Source: Ischnura elegans
Lineage: Eukaryota > Arthropoda > Insecta > Odonata > Coenagrionidae
Reading direction: 5' to 3'
DNA: 64,000 nt
NCBI RefSeq assembly: GCF_921293095.1
Contig: NC_060251.1
Coordinates: 93,916,566-93,980,565, forward strand
Position numbers and translations under genes: made by a program. Below are positions 28,101 through 43,100 of the stretch, piece after piece. Below the pieces are notes generated by a model, which was not told the DNA's origin, made no database searches, and saw only the letters and a list, made by a program, of their open reading frames with translations. Position 1 is the stretch's first letter. Each line of letters opens with the position of its first letter.

Positions 28101-31100
28101 GAATGTGTGCAATATATGTAGCATGCAGACAGGTTTTCTCAGATCATAAGTGGTAGGCTGAGTTCCCAATAGTCAGCTATTTTGCTTGGCAACCTCCGGT
28201 CTCGCTAAAGTTTGATCCACAGATAGGTTACTAACTTTCTTCCGATTCACATAAGTTACCATCAATACAATAGACACACTATTCATACTTCCCCACTATG
28301 CTTTAACATATTTGTACAACCTGTTTCACCACTAACCATCATCATATGGTACATTACAGAATTAATAACTAATTATAAAATTACATTATGTGCATGTATC
28401 TGATGATGCCGCTAAGCAGTGAAACATGTTGAACAAATAATAAAGTTTAGTGGAAAAGTATGAATATAAATAGCTTCCACGAAGTGCAGCCTGATGCTGT
28501 TACACATATACAATAGCCACAAGTTTAAAAGTTTTATTACTCCAACTTCCCATTTCGATAAATGGTGACAACAAGGGGTGGTCTGGAGTGGATGTGGGCC
28601 CTCCCGAATGGGGGATTTGGGGGACCTTCCCTGGAAAATTTCAGGAAATTTTCCAAGGAAGGACCCCCAGGAATTACAGGATAGACGTGAGCATTGTAGG
28701 GGCCCAATAAGCTCAGGGCCCTAAGCGATCGCTGACCAGCTGGCCTGGCCAGACCGCCCCTGGTGACAACTGCAAAATGAAGAAAAATAGCGAATTTGCT
28801 GTCACATTGGGCAGATTTAAGGGTTGACCTAACGGTGATTTACACCACCGTGAACAATTTAAATTTGATGTGAACCTCTATACATCATAAACCTCCATAC
28901 TTCATACCGCCCCTACGGTCCCATCAGATTTACATGTAAATTTATAGGCAAACCTTTGTAGTGAACCTCTTTATCTCATAAAACCTCCACTTATCATACC
29001 AAGGAGATACCCCTGAGACAGCATAACTACCTCCGCTAATCATACCGAGACAACTAGAGACCATTAATGCAGCCACGATTACATACATGGAATGATATTT
29101 TCAGCGATAAATGTTTCACCCTTATTTTCTTTTCTTATACGTACACCTTTAATATGCTGTAATTTTCATGTTAATCATTAGTTGCGGCCATTTTGTTCCA
29201 TATGAGAGCATACCTAACAGTAAATTAGAAAAAAGGTATCCAACTATCCTACATTTTAAGTGACTGTTGAGTTTAAGAGAGATCACATCATTTTCTCTCG
29301 AATCATGGTAAAAATCGCTAATGCTCGCTCTCTGTAATTATTAAATAATAAATATATGTTCACTAATGCATGCATGTTTGTTTAAACACATAAATATTAA
29401 GGTTTAAAAGACAGTAATGCCTTTCATGTCCACATGATATGAAAAAATGGTGCCTATCTCTGAAACCTCTCTATAGTGAACCCCCATAAGTCAAATTGCC
29501 CAAATTTTGGTCCCCTCCATTACGATATAAAGAGGTTTTACTGTAATTGTTTTTTTTTACTGAGGACTAATTTTTATTCCATTTTATGTGTTTTTCAAAT
29601 ATAAGAACCCATCCCAGTGAGAAATGGGTGGTGGAATCCACGTTGAGTGGTGGATATTTGGTGGTGGTGGATATTGAGTGGTTGGACCCACGTGGAATCC
29701 ACGTTGATTTCAAGTGGATTTGTGGTGATTAGCATTAAATGTTAAACAGAATTTCTAATTTGTGGAACTTAACTCTCTGGTGACATTGCGTCATTTATCA
29801 TTCTGAAACCACGCTAGTTATGTGAAAATGTATCGCACATTCTATTTTTATATAATTCGTGGAAAGGCAGCCATGAGAGCACATGAAAAATCATAGACAC
29901 ATATATAAAAGGTTTAGATATAGAGTGGTTGAGGTTTTAATGGTTTTAGGACAGCACCAACTGCTGTTTTAATTTTTCCACCAAATTTCCACGTGGGTTC
30001 CACGTTGATTCCACGACCAAAAACACGTGGTATCCACGTTAATTCTCCACGTGGGTTCCACGTGGATTCCACCACCCATTTCTCACTGGGATGGGTACAA
30101 GTGCACTTTGTCTGTTCGGTAGAATCTGAACTGCCTCTTTTTCGTTTTTATTCTAAGTGTTACAAACTTGTACTTACCATTGGATCTTGAAGAGGCAATG
30201 GCTCAACTTCTTTCAAAAACCATGTGTAGTTAAATCCCATATCATCAGAGTATCTGTCCTCAAGGGCTAAAATTTCTTCCATTGACAACAGTATCCCATA
30301 ATAAATCAAGCATTGGCGAAACTGAGGAATTGATACATGCCCATAATTGGGCCTACCTTGAGGGAAAGTGATAGTTTCAAGAGATTTCATTGAATGAGTC
30401 ACAAATATTGAAAAAGACTTACAGAGAATCAATAATAAGTGCATGTAGTAAGCAGTAAATATTTCCATTTAAACTCCCACAACAATTTGTCAGTCTATTG
30501 CTTTACGCTCAATAAATAACAGATATGTTTAAGATTGAAAATATGATTAACACTAAATTTCTCTGGGAAATAAGCCATTCCCATCCATCAATAAACTAGT
30601 CAAATCACAAATAGAAACCACAGTCATGTGAGATTAAAATTCATAATTAAATTTAAAATGCATAAATACAAAGAGCCTTAAATTCAGGCGAATAATTTAT
30701 GCCTTCTGCGTAGTAGTAAAATCTTCAAAGTCAATGCAAGTAAATTTGGCTTACGTATCCTTTTACGACAGCTATTTAAAAAATCATCAAATCATCATGC
30801 ATGTTCAACCTACCGATCATAGGCTCTGAATTGAGGTCTTATATTCATGCACTCAGCTGTTATCTTTTGCTTTATTCTTCTAACTACATCCTCACATACA
30901 ATATTATATTCTGTGTCATTGGAAATCTCTTTGGTACAATGTGTCATGAGAGGGGGATTTTCACCCTGTACTGGATTTTTTATCTTTAAGCCAGGGTATT
31001 TTTCTAAATTTTTGGTTGTGAAAACTAGAAATACAAAAGAGGCATTAGAGAGACGAGGTATTGACTAGAAACACAAATACAGAGTTCTATGAAAAGGGCT

Positions 31101-34100
31101 TACTGAGATCTACATCATTTTCAAATACTTTCCAGCAAACATGGGTGCTGTCATTTGGGTCTCTGTAAACATTTATTATGTCATTAATATCTTGCTCAGA
31201 TAGGTATAAGTGATGGATACCACTAATGCCAAAGCCATCTAGCCCTCTACGAAACTGATCCACTGTTATCCTTCCACAATTTGCCTGGTCAAAGACCTAT
31301 AATTATACAAGAGCTTTGAATAATATGAAGAACATTCATATACTGATATGGAAGATACAAGGTAAATAGAGTATACATAGAATAAGTAGAATATACATCA
31401 CACACATTCACTTCAGAGGCACGCTAAAATAGTCACTCCACAAATCAATTATTTTAGATTTGTATCAAGTTTAATGAGTAAATAGAAAAAAAAAGTCTTA
31501 GGAATGTGAGGCTTAAGATAAAGTAGGTGGTCACAAACTTGAGAAAGTGGAGCAGTTAAATTTCATTTTTAAATAATGAAAACCCTTTTGAGTAGTGGTT
31601 CTCAAAATATTGGGCCGGCACACTTGAGGAAAATTTACCCATCAGCAACAAAATCAAGAATATAATTCCATTCGTAAAGAGGACATTCCTGATCAAAAAG
31701 ACTTGATGAGAGGATTGTTGTGTGTGGGTTTAAATAAAAGGGAAGTTGAAAGTCTAATCTGGAGAGTAGTGCTTATTGGTTCGGAACAGTGGACACTTAT
31801 GCAAAGAGACTACAGGCATTTTAGATGAAGGTGTGGACGGAAATGACAAAGTGAAAGACATGGTAGTCCAGGAGAGTGTTTCAGAGTCTCTCTTTCCGAG
31901 CGGATCGAGATACTTGACACGGATTCTACGTCACTTACTATTGGCGAGGCAATCCGTGCGTTTCAGACTTGCTTCCTATCGACTCAAGGAAGGCTTTCCG
32001 ATAGGATAGAAGTCGAGTGGGCTAGAGGTGCCGGTAAGTCTAGAAAGTGCCTAGAAAGCAGGAGAGGAAGCTTCTAGGTGAGATATGGAGGAGATATACA
32101 GTTTGAATGGAGCAAGTACATACGGAGTGAGGATGGGATATTAAAATTCATGTGAGAGGGAAGATTGTTAGGTAAGAGAGGGAGGGGAAGGAAGACAAGA
32201 AGTAATGAGGGCTCAGGGGAGCCCTGCAAGGATACAACGCACCAGGGCCAGGATCCAGCAATCGTGCTGATTTGCCCGATCACCCGGGGAGGGGGAGGAA
32301 AGGAAGGAAAAGAGGCACCGCCGCAATGGGAGCCCGACGACGCCTCTGGGGTAGGGAAAGTGTTGGAAGGAATAGGACAGGGAAAAACATCTTAACGCTA
32401 TAGAAGTGAAAAGGGCCCACACACTAGCGAAACCAGGCGTCAGCCATTACTGTGCCAGTGATTTTAGTGGATTATTCTTCCTAGGATCAAATCGCTAGAT
32501 AAGGAAGATTATTGGATTTATAGATAGAATGAAAGAGAGCAGGGCATACTCTGAATTTAAGAGAAAAGTCGAGGTTGGGAGGGTTGATTGGCAGGGCTAA
32601 CTTGCAAAACACTTCATGTAAACCTATCTAGAGAGTTAAAATATTTTTAAATAATGAAAACCCTTTTGAGTAGTGGTTCTCAAATTGAGTAAAAGCATCC
32701 CTTGTCAGTTGTTGCCTTGCTATAATGGGATCTCACTACCCTGGTGAAAGACACATCATCACAATTTCCTTTTTTTGAGATCTTAAAATCAGCATTGGGA
32801 AATTTAAATTTTCCCTTTACACATATGAAAAGATGAATATTTCCAGTTATTACAACAGAAGTCTCATTTAGTGCTGACGTTGAGCATAACTGTACTTAAA
32901 CTTAGTTTTCTTTATTAATGCAAAAAGTTTCCTGGCAGACATGCTGTGTGCCAAGCTAAAGTCATTATTGCATTGCAAAAGAGAACAAGCTATGCCATAA
33001 ATTTACATAGGTTTAGAATCTTTGTCATACATAGGATTTCTTCAAATGGCTTCCAAGTGTTTATGAGACCTCCCACCCCCAGAGATTTAATTTCTTCACT
33101 GAATGATTATGAAGGAAGGATCTTAAAGAATGTGAAATTTTAAAAAAATTGAAAATAAATACTGTCCATCATTTTTGTGCAATTTATATAGCCATATGAC
33201 AAACATAAAATCAAATCGAGGGTAAAAATTGGGACTTGTACAGTTCGAGGAAAAAGTTGCACCATTTTTTTTCATGTACCACGCCTACTTGTATTTCAAT
33301 TTCTATTGTAGGAAGCACTTATCGATGGCTAAGCTCTCACAACACGTATCTAAAATTTGGCCGGTTTGAGACAGGTATTTTAAACAAAGTGTAATAACAT
33401 TAAAAAAATAAAATACAAGCAAAAAAAGAACTCTTTGTTGGCAAATAAATGTTTCTTTTTCAGTTTGATGAACTTTTGGTTTTTAATTTCAGGGTACAAG
33501 TAAAAAAATTAATCTTTTTTTTCTCTCCTGAAAAGTTGCTATTTTTGATATATGTGTTGTTAGAATTTAGCCATTAATATAATGATGATGCCATCAAAAA
33601 GCTCCTGCCGAACAGTTGCTCTATTTCCTTTAATATAAGGACCACATAACAGAATAACAGTTGTCCATTGCCTATGGTCTGGTGCGCATGGTGCACAAGC
33701 AATTTGCTGAGGTTGGTGGTCATATTTCATAAGAGGAAATTTATTGTTTCTTGGGAAAAATTAGAACACTGCTCAACTATAAAAATTTATATGCTATAGT
33801 TTTTTCTTTTAATGCTACGTGATATTTTGTGGAAATTTTTTGAAATCATTATTTACCGTAAATTCATTGCCCAAAAAACTAGGTGCACGTCTTACATGAG
33901 GACGTGTGGTGCATGAGAATACATGGAATTATTTTAGTCTTAACTGGTCGCAAAAAAAATTTCAACATGGAAAGACTGATTGGGTTTTCAAGGCTATGCA
34001 ATAGTATTCCATAATATGAAATTTCAAAAGTGATCTGATATACAGAAGATAGAAAATATGAATGGCAAAAAAAAATAATCACCATACATCCATTGATTTG

Positions 34101-37100
34101 AAGAGAGATAAAATATCCTATGGCAATTCAAGGTATATTTTACACACCTTAAAGAAATCATCAGTGCGAATGCGATTTCCGAATGCATGTCTCTGTATGC
34201 GAGCCATTGTTTCACCGATTTTACCATGGCATTTCCATCTGTTTATGGGATCAGTAGCAGGATGAAATGAGGTCCGTGGGCCAAACACTTCACGGTTTCT
34301 CACTTGATCTAATTCAGGACGAATTACTTTAGGGATGTCTGCAGATACAGTTTTGTCACACAATGAAGCCTGAGGAAAAGGCACAGCAGTTGAATGAAAA
34401 TATCACGTAATTTGAGGTAACAATTTAATGATATAATACACCATTATAATCACTTTTTTCTCCATAATCATACATTAAATGAGAAACCACTTGCTGGAGT
34501 GGAAACATCAAATCGTTTGCAGATAACAATGGATATTAATATTCATATAGGGAACAAAATATAAGTATTAACAAAATTTAACCAAAAATATCCAAAGCTA
34601 CATAATCATTAGCATAGCAGACAAAGAGCAACATATCCATAAAGTATATACATTCAAAACAAACTTGATTTTGATTTACATGGTCTCTTATACAAGAATG
34701 CAATACATATTTTAAAGACATCTTAAAATCAAATGACAGCATGTTCCTCAAAATTAAAAATCCTGAAACTGGGTGAAGATGTTAATTCCCAGCATTAATT
34801 GGAAAGCTAATTCATATGGAACTTTTTAGATATGAAAACTGTTGATGGAATAGCCCTACCCATGACTTTGATAGTGACACTAACAGTAAGTGTAAAGTAC
34901 ATATTTATGTTTACTTTTAAGGTGGTATATGCACTTTTGAATGAGAGATTCAACTACTATAACATATGATAACAAATATAATGCTATTCTATCTGCTATG
35001 GTGATGTTACTCTCAAAAGGCACATACAAGGTTATGCTGATGACGATGGATAATAATATTCATAAATGTTCAACAAGTATAAAATCAACAATGAACAGTA
35101 TTAAAATAATGTAAGAGAGCTTGAGATTTTATAATATCAATGCACATAAAATACTTAATCATTGGTGTTGATGAGGTTTGGTAATTATTGAAATCATGCT
35201 TACTTCCAGAGGGAAACACATTCATGACATCAGAGAAGCTAAAAAATTTGCTGATAGAAAAAATATGTGATAGCATACATGGTTTCTTTCATCCCAAAGG
35301 TGTTCATTACACAGCTTAATGGCTAAATTGGGGACAAAAATAATGAAAAATACTCATTAAGATAACTTATCATCCATAATTACTTGTGCATTAAACTACT
35401 ATGAAAAATTGACTAAATTTTTGTCTATTGTTGGATTGACCAGGTAAGAATTAAAACATTAGATGGACTAGGTAAAAAATTTTTGAATTGGCAAAAACCA
35501 AAGAAAATTATTGAATTAAATTCTCATGTGTACATGTGAAATTAGTACGTACTTTAACACGTTGCGTACGGATGGCGAAAATTCTCGTCATTTTTTCCCC
35601 GAATATTCCGGATGGATGACGAAGATTCTCGCCATTTAGGTGCGTCAACCTAAACAATTTTAAAGTGTACAATACGTACTCGTTAGCACGTTTTCAGTTG
35701 TTCTTTATTCATAATGAATTGGAGTAGTTCAAGAAAAAATAGCATTATAAAGGCCTGCAGTAGCCATGAACCTCATCCTTAAGAGATTCATCAGCTATAA
35801 AGGAACAGGAAAATTGGCTGACTCCATTGGCTAAGTTATTGTGCAGAAAGTGTTAATGGAAGTATACAAAGATAACATCAAACTCTATGCAAGTTTCCCC
35901 ATCAAAAGATGACATTTTTGAGATCACTAATGATGCTTCTTCAGGCCATAATAAATATGAGTAAGACAAGGCAATGACATTGCCTTGTAGATGCCTTTGC
36001 AACTAACACCCTCTTACACAAAAGGGCTCATCCAATGTTTTTTATGGGCATCTTTTTTTTTTTTGGACCTCTTTAGTCCTATTTGAAGATGACAAAATTG
36101 ACAAGATGTACCAAATACTTTGACACAAAGTACAATTAAACTAGTCTTTTCGCTCTTTGAGCAAAACTGTATGGAGTAAGAAATGTTCATAATTGGCGGG
36201 AAATATATGACTCTATTGACAAAGTACTATCTCTACAAAATGGAAAACTCAACAGTTTAATTATAACTGAAGGAAAAATTGTATTCTTGCACAAGTAGCT
36301 AGTTAATAGTGATACTTAGTAACATTCATGTAAGCCCAATCCCACAGAAAATGTTTCTCCATAAGAAGACCTAATTGGTATGTAATTAGATAATAAGCTG
36401 GACAACCACCACCAAAATAAGTAACCACTGGCATCTATCTTACACGAATGAAATGAATTCAACTGTCCACATTTTTTACCCCTCTCACTCACTGCAATTT
36501 TCTCTTTGTTGACTCCTCAATTTGATAACAATAAAGAGTTAAGGTAGATAGGTGATAGCATGAAACTTGAAACCACAGAGGGGAAGAAAAATATCTTCAG
36601 GTGTAAAATAAAGGTCAGTAAAGGCCTAAGACTTAATCAAAGGTAACTTTCAAACATTGACAATAATGTTTTCAATACCTTCTAGTACAAGGGGCTGATT
36701 TTCAACCACAAGTATTTAATTTACAGCCTGTTTCAGCCACACTAGGAATTCCCTCTTTAAAACTATCTTCATTAGACTGTAAATAAGAATAAGCTTCATA
36801 TTAAAAATATCTTTACTATACAAAATAATCATCCATTACTTCGTTAAAATAAAGAACAACGATGGTTTTAACCCCAGGTTACAAGATACGAACAGGTATG
36901 AGTTCATGCGTGAATGCATGAACCATATTCAAAGCCGTTCTAATTTAAATTCATGCACTCGTTAAAGTTGGGTGGTCATACAGCACATTTTTGGGTTCAT
37001 TCCCAGGTCCATGTTTTGAAGTACTGTAATCAGGCTTTTAGGCTTGAGCCATTATGAAAAGTTCTCATCAAATCTATTTGCCTCTGAGCCAAATTACACT

Positions 37101-40100
37101 GGAGCTAGCTGATAGAAAATTGAATAAAACATATGCTCTATAAATGTACACACAAAGCAGAGAACTCACCATCAATTGAAGTTGATAACAACTAAAACCA
37201 GTAAAAACCAAGGAAAATTGACCATGAACAATTTGACTATAAATTGAGACTATTTCAAGCTTGCCCAAATCAAGCAAAGTCCACATCAACTAGAGCCTAG
37301 TTTTTTTTAATGTGTGACAAACCATTTTTTGCCTTGTTCATCCATCAGTCTCCAATATTCCTCTCCTACCATTCTAACCCCCCTCTATTCTCACTTTTCT
37401 AAAATTCCTCACTCTCAAATAACAGGTATTTCAATGAAATATGAGCAGATCAGCATGGCAATAAGATGAGTTTGAAACTACCATGCAGATGTCCTTGAAT
37501 GAACTATCCATCTTTTCTGATTGACAATTGTTTGCCTCCCCTTCATTCGGATGGATAATCACCACCCTACTGTACATTCTAATTGTGCAGTTTGGTGCAA
37601 ATGGGGACCTATTACCATTTGCAACACAACTTGGCTATTTCCCCAGAAATGATATTAACCCTTTGACTGCGGGAACGTTTTAAAAACGTTTTTCTGGGGT
37701 GGCTGGCGAGAGTAAAGCCGCATTAGCGATTCCTACAGCGAGGGTAAGTGCACTTGGGCTCTACCCAGGGAGCAATAAAAATTTTGGGAAACTGAAGAAG
37801 GTAGTGGAGCAATGGTCAAACATTTAAAAACGTTTTTCCGCAATCAGAGTACAAAACGTATAAAAACGATCCCGAAGTCTAAGGGATAATATTGTGTTTA
37901 GTTAATATGCTAGGTATAAAACTTACAAGATTTAAACATAGGTCACGAAAAAATATCTCGATTGAATAACGCGGCAACTGCAGAGTGAGAACATACCCAA
38001 AAGGAGACCATTTCCAATAGCGCTCAATTGATGAAAACCTTAAAGTCATCATACTAGGACAGTTAGAAAGGAAATTAATAATTTTAACTTGATAGTTAAC
38101 AATATCAGGGTTCGCTCACAGAGAAAAACAAGGTACAAGGCTTATACACAAACCCAATTGGAGGCATTGTTTCCACTAGCACATCGTAATAAAGAAGGCC
38201 TAAATCTCAAAGCTGTTTTCAAATCCTCTAAGGAATTCCTCAAGATTGATATAGAGGAGCAGAAGTTAATTCCTCCTCACATGTAAGACAAAATACAGAA
38301 ATAGAGCTTTCTCTCCAAAACTGTGAATTACTTAAATATAAGTGTGAGCTTTTCTCAAAAATTATTATTTTTCATGAAATATTTATAAGCGGCCTTACCT
38401 TGGTAGAGTGATACCTTACACATAAACCAACAATTATAGAGCTTTACATGAATCAACCACAAAATAACTCAGCCAACACAATTCAATAAATACAACAAAT
38501 CACTGTCAGTTAAAACAAATCTGCGACTAGGTCCAAGTTCAACAAAACAGGCCGTAACTCCATGCTGTTTACAACATGCAAGAAATTACAGGCCAATTGT
38601 ACGCTATATTTGAGCAGAGCACAATGGAATGGGATGAAACATAAAAACGGCATCGACCGACCTACTTAATATAGAACACTATCAAGTACAGATTTCTAAA
38701 TAGTACACCATTAATGCCATAACAAGCCTACGCTACAACTTCATCATTCTCTTTTCCAACGACATAGTTATATTTAACAAATCGAACGCCCTGAGTTAGT
38801 TGAGCAGTTGTATTGGTGAAGTGGCAAGCAAACAGAAGGAGGTTACGAGGCTGTACTTTCCACGCAAATCTCATGAACATCATGGAATAGAGGGTCAAAG
38901 CTGTAAAATAAAATTAAGTAGAATGTAGAAGTCATCAGAGAATCCAAATTTTTAACTTGAAACAATAAAGGCATGCATATAAAAAGAAACATAACTATTG
39001 TACTGCCAGGGTTTAAGCATTGTAACAAACGAGTGTAACAGCGGCGTACTAAATATTGTTGGATATTCTTACCCAAGGTCATTTTACCACTGATATACTG
39101 AGGAGACTTCTGCGTGTCTGCAATAGCTGCTAGAGGAATTCCCCAGTTAGCGATCGGCCCCCAAAAATGGGTGCTAAAACGACAAATGTAAAATTTGAAT
39201 TCACCATAATCCAAATACAAGTCAATGGGAAGCATCCTCGGGTTAAATTGCAGCCTGTAGCAGACCCTACCTCATTAAATAATCCCGAAACTCTTTACTC
39301 TTAAGGTGATCAACACCTTTTTGCAGTAGCCTGGTTGCGATCCCAGCCATTTTGCTTTACCTCGTTCGATATCAAAAACGCAAGCACGAAAGTTTATGAA
39401 AGAAGTAGTTTCCAAATGCTGCCCACCAAAAACTTTACAGCACGCCGACCTTGAACAGCAAGGCCACTAGCAGGCAGTAAAATCTTTTACGGCGAGATAA
39501 GCAACTCTTTTGGATAGGCACAGAAATTATAATATGGACAAATTTGGCAACATCTTATATAGATTAGACTGGATTACAATTACAATTCAACGATCCCAAC
39601 TACAGACTCTCATGTAATTCCTCATTTCTATTTGCATATTTCCTATTCTTCCTTGTTTCTTAAACAAACGACGTACGTAATTAACACAAGCGGGAATAGC
39701 ATTACTTACGAACGCAATTTAAAGTATAGAGGTAATCACGAGTATGGTAGGTATATATAAATGTGAAGTACGTTTAGAAAGACTTCTCGGGATTCCAAGA
39801 AGTCTTTCTGAACAGAATCATTGGAAACTGAGCCGGATTTTCCTAAAGGTTAACAGGCCTATCCTACGGTTTCGAGATCAAGAGAGGCCTGCATTAAAAT
39901 TGTTAGCAAAATTTAACAATCAAAACACAATGAGCACTAAAACACTGAAAACAAGGATAAATTCTACGTATATGACTATTTAACAAAATACATAATATAA
40001 TAAATGTTCTCGACTTTATACACTCATTGTCCATGCCATATATTTTTTATGAATGTTAGTATTAATCAGAAGTTTCATTAACATATTGATACATGGGCAT

Positions 40101-43100
40101 ACCCAGTGGGGGCAGGTGCCGCCTTCCCCCCCCCCCCCCCCTAGAAGCAAAAGTAAATTAAGTTCAAAACGAAATTTTTGAAAAAAATGTTCTTCAAATT
40201 AAAGGTAAGTGAAATTGGTATAAAATATGTAATTTAAAGCGTTGTGATAATTTTCTTGAAATTTTGGTTTCTTTTCTGTATTACAACTTGAACGACCATG
40301 GTCGTGCACGGCTCGCCCCCCTCAAATTATGATCCTGGGTATGCCCTTGTATTGACATATATCACAGATATTACCTCTCATTTTCTTAAGAAACTTAAAA
40401 TTGGGAGGTGGAAGGACGGTTTCAGACAACTTTTCGCCAGTCTAAGTTCACGGCATGGCACCGTGAAATGCAGTGTCGTCTTGTCTGAAAGCAGTCTCAA
40501 TTTCAGTGCCCGTGCCGTGGACGGCGGCCGGAGGAAAGTCATCCCGTCTGAATGCAGCCGAAGGGCCAAGCCTGGTACCTAGAAGGTAGAATAGCCTGGG
40601 GCTTCTATTCATCTAAATCTGGCCCTTGCTAAAGACAGTATCCAAACCTCCATCTTTCAGTTGAATTCTTTCAGTAGCAAGTATTACCTCTTTTAAAAAA
40701 TCTGCTCTCTATCATAACTTTATCAATTGGGAAGGCAGTATTTATGAGACAAGACCTAATGATTGACACAATAAACAAACTGAAAAAAATCTTCAGTAAT
40801 CATTACCTTCACACATTAGGTGCCTATCTAATTGACACACAATTGATAACAAAGTGTTTATTTCAATGGTTTCTCATAGTTGATAGAAAAACAAGCTGGA
40901 TTTAATCTCTGGGAATGAGGGCATTACTATGAACCAGATACATTTGAAATTTTATGTGATTATTACACACATCTTAGACTTTACATTATTAATTAATGGT
41001 TCAGGTTTTAAAGACAAATTTTTAATCTCGTGGTATGTATGCAGGAATATTGTAACTGACTTGAGTAGAATACTGCTATGTTGGCTAATACTATATCACC
41101 CCAGCAGTATTTAGTGAAAGAACAGCTAAAGTAGGAACAGTTGTGACCACGGCTGGTTCCAGACAACGGATTGGTCAACAGAGAAGAGGGAGGGGGAAAA
41201 AAAAAACTTGGTCATATGGTATGAAAGAAGTTAGGGGGAGGAGGATCCCTTAGGGAGGGCATGGCAGGTGGAGGGGGGGTGGTTCAGGTAAGAGAGAGGC
41301 CGAAGAGTTCGTCATGACATTAGCCCAGGCCGTTCAACCTAATTACCTTCCTCCCTACCCCTCCTAGCCTGGTATCAAAGGATGTGATGGACCTCTGTAG
41401 AGTTCACCTGATGATGACGTCTACCGTTGAAACCATGGTCGTGAATAAATATTAATGTGAAAGCACAAAGTTCTTCTTTTCTAATTTAATTATGAATCAC
41501 TTTCACCAAGTTACGCCTCAAACAATCAATTTTATATTGAACTGAACGCTTAGGCACCCCCTTTTGCTTGTCACCTTATGCATCCGGGTACTTTGCTTAC
41601 CGCTTACACCGGCCCTGCCTGTGACTTGCAATACTGCTGGTCAAGAGAAAGCTGAAAGAGCCATGTGGATAACCAACTAAAACATTGCAAATATGCAATT
41701 GAAATTATTAACACAACTGCACTATCATCTGATAAATACCACATTATAAAAGTTCAATAAATTAATAGGGAACCTTTAACAGTGGAAAAAATTGAGGAAG
41801 TGGTAGAAATGTGTAGATAAACGACACAAAATAAAATTGAATGGAGAAGATTTTGATCAATTTCACTTCAAATATTGAGAAATTGTAAGATATATACGAG
41901 TTATCTCATACATAACTCCTTGAGTGTCAAACTGTCCTCTCACCTTGATTCTCACAGCCTGGCTACACGACTTATAAACACCTACTAGATAATATCTATA
42001 AATATATGAAAGCAAATAAATGAACACAAAAATGCACCGTGTAACCACCCAACTTGTGCATATGCATGTACAGAAAAAAGAACCTGTTCTTATTTGGTTC
42101 ATGTGTTTGTACACATCCTGTTCCACAAAAGTCATTCATGCAAAGAGACAAACTTGAAACTTGTGCATGTGAATGTACCGTGTAATCAGACCAGACCTTT
42201 AACGTGTTCTCTCCTCATCCCACCAGGTCTAAAAATTTTCCTCTTTCTTTACTCCCTACAATGCCCATTTCTTGAAGGTCACCAGTCATTTCTCATCCTA
42301 TTCCCTCAGAGTCTGTTTCTGCACTATGAAGCACCCCACTCCAGATCAGACACTCCTCAGCCTTTTCTTTGCTGTCTAACACAACCAATCTCTCATCCCC
42401 TCTTTCATGTTCACAACTCCTCCTTTGCTATTGCATTTGTCTTCCTAATATCTTTACTCCTGTGTCCATGGATTGGCTGAAATTTCTGTGTGATAACTAT
42501 GTTATTTCTTAATCAAAATTGTCAGAAATCACATAGAGTTAAGCTAGAAATGATCAAGCATTTCATTCACACTTGAAATCAGAATCCATTAAACGAATTT
42601 GTTGAATGGAATGGATACATAAGTTTAAATGAAAAAATTATCTTCCCCATTCAGCTATTCTCTTTTGAGTCCAACATCAGAAAATGCAAAAGTTGCAACT
42701 GACTTTTCATGAGTTAGCGTCATCATTAGTGTCCAGCTCTAATCCATTGTTTAGGGAGAACCTTATACTGAGGGATGGAATCACTATCAAGAACAACAAA
42801 CCATGCGAGGCCTATAAGCACAAAACCAATGAGTACCTGATAAAATAGTCTTCGTGATTTACCTTGAAAACATTAATAAAAGTTACAATCCCATCACAGA
42901 TTAGAAAGAAGATATATATACTTATCCATTAACTTTCAATTTTATTCCTATGGAGCTATTTGTAACCATTAAACATTAAAACATCTTAGATATCTCAATC
43001 ACATTCAAGAAAATGAAATTTGGAGACTAGCTAGCGGAAAATCTTTAGTTGAAATTCATAGTGATGCTCTTGGCTCAAGGTGATACTATAACTTAAAGAA

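Noticed and set aside
32074-32422. Overlapping ORFs in a purine-rich tract
   Set aside because: Part of the LINE-derived insert; the open frames follow from skewed composition.
38089-38286. Plus-strand 65-codon ORF ([20 protein letters not shown]...)
   Set aside because: No similarity recognised and no splice or promoter support; lies opposite the Mpc1 3' region.
42094-42480. Plus-strand 128-codon ORF rich in Phe, Leu, Ser and Pro
   Set aside because: Pyrimidine-rich DNA gives long open frames of this kind; no domain and low-complexity composition.
42730-42840. Minus-strand frame [20 protein letters not shown] with a good acceptor, hydrophobic like a membrane helix
   Set aside because: Only 36 codons, no upstream partner exon found and the phase-correct EF-hand frame skips it. 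May be chance.
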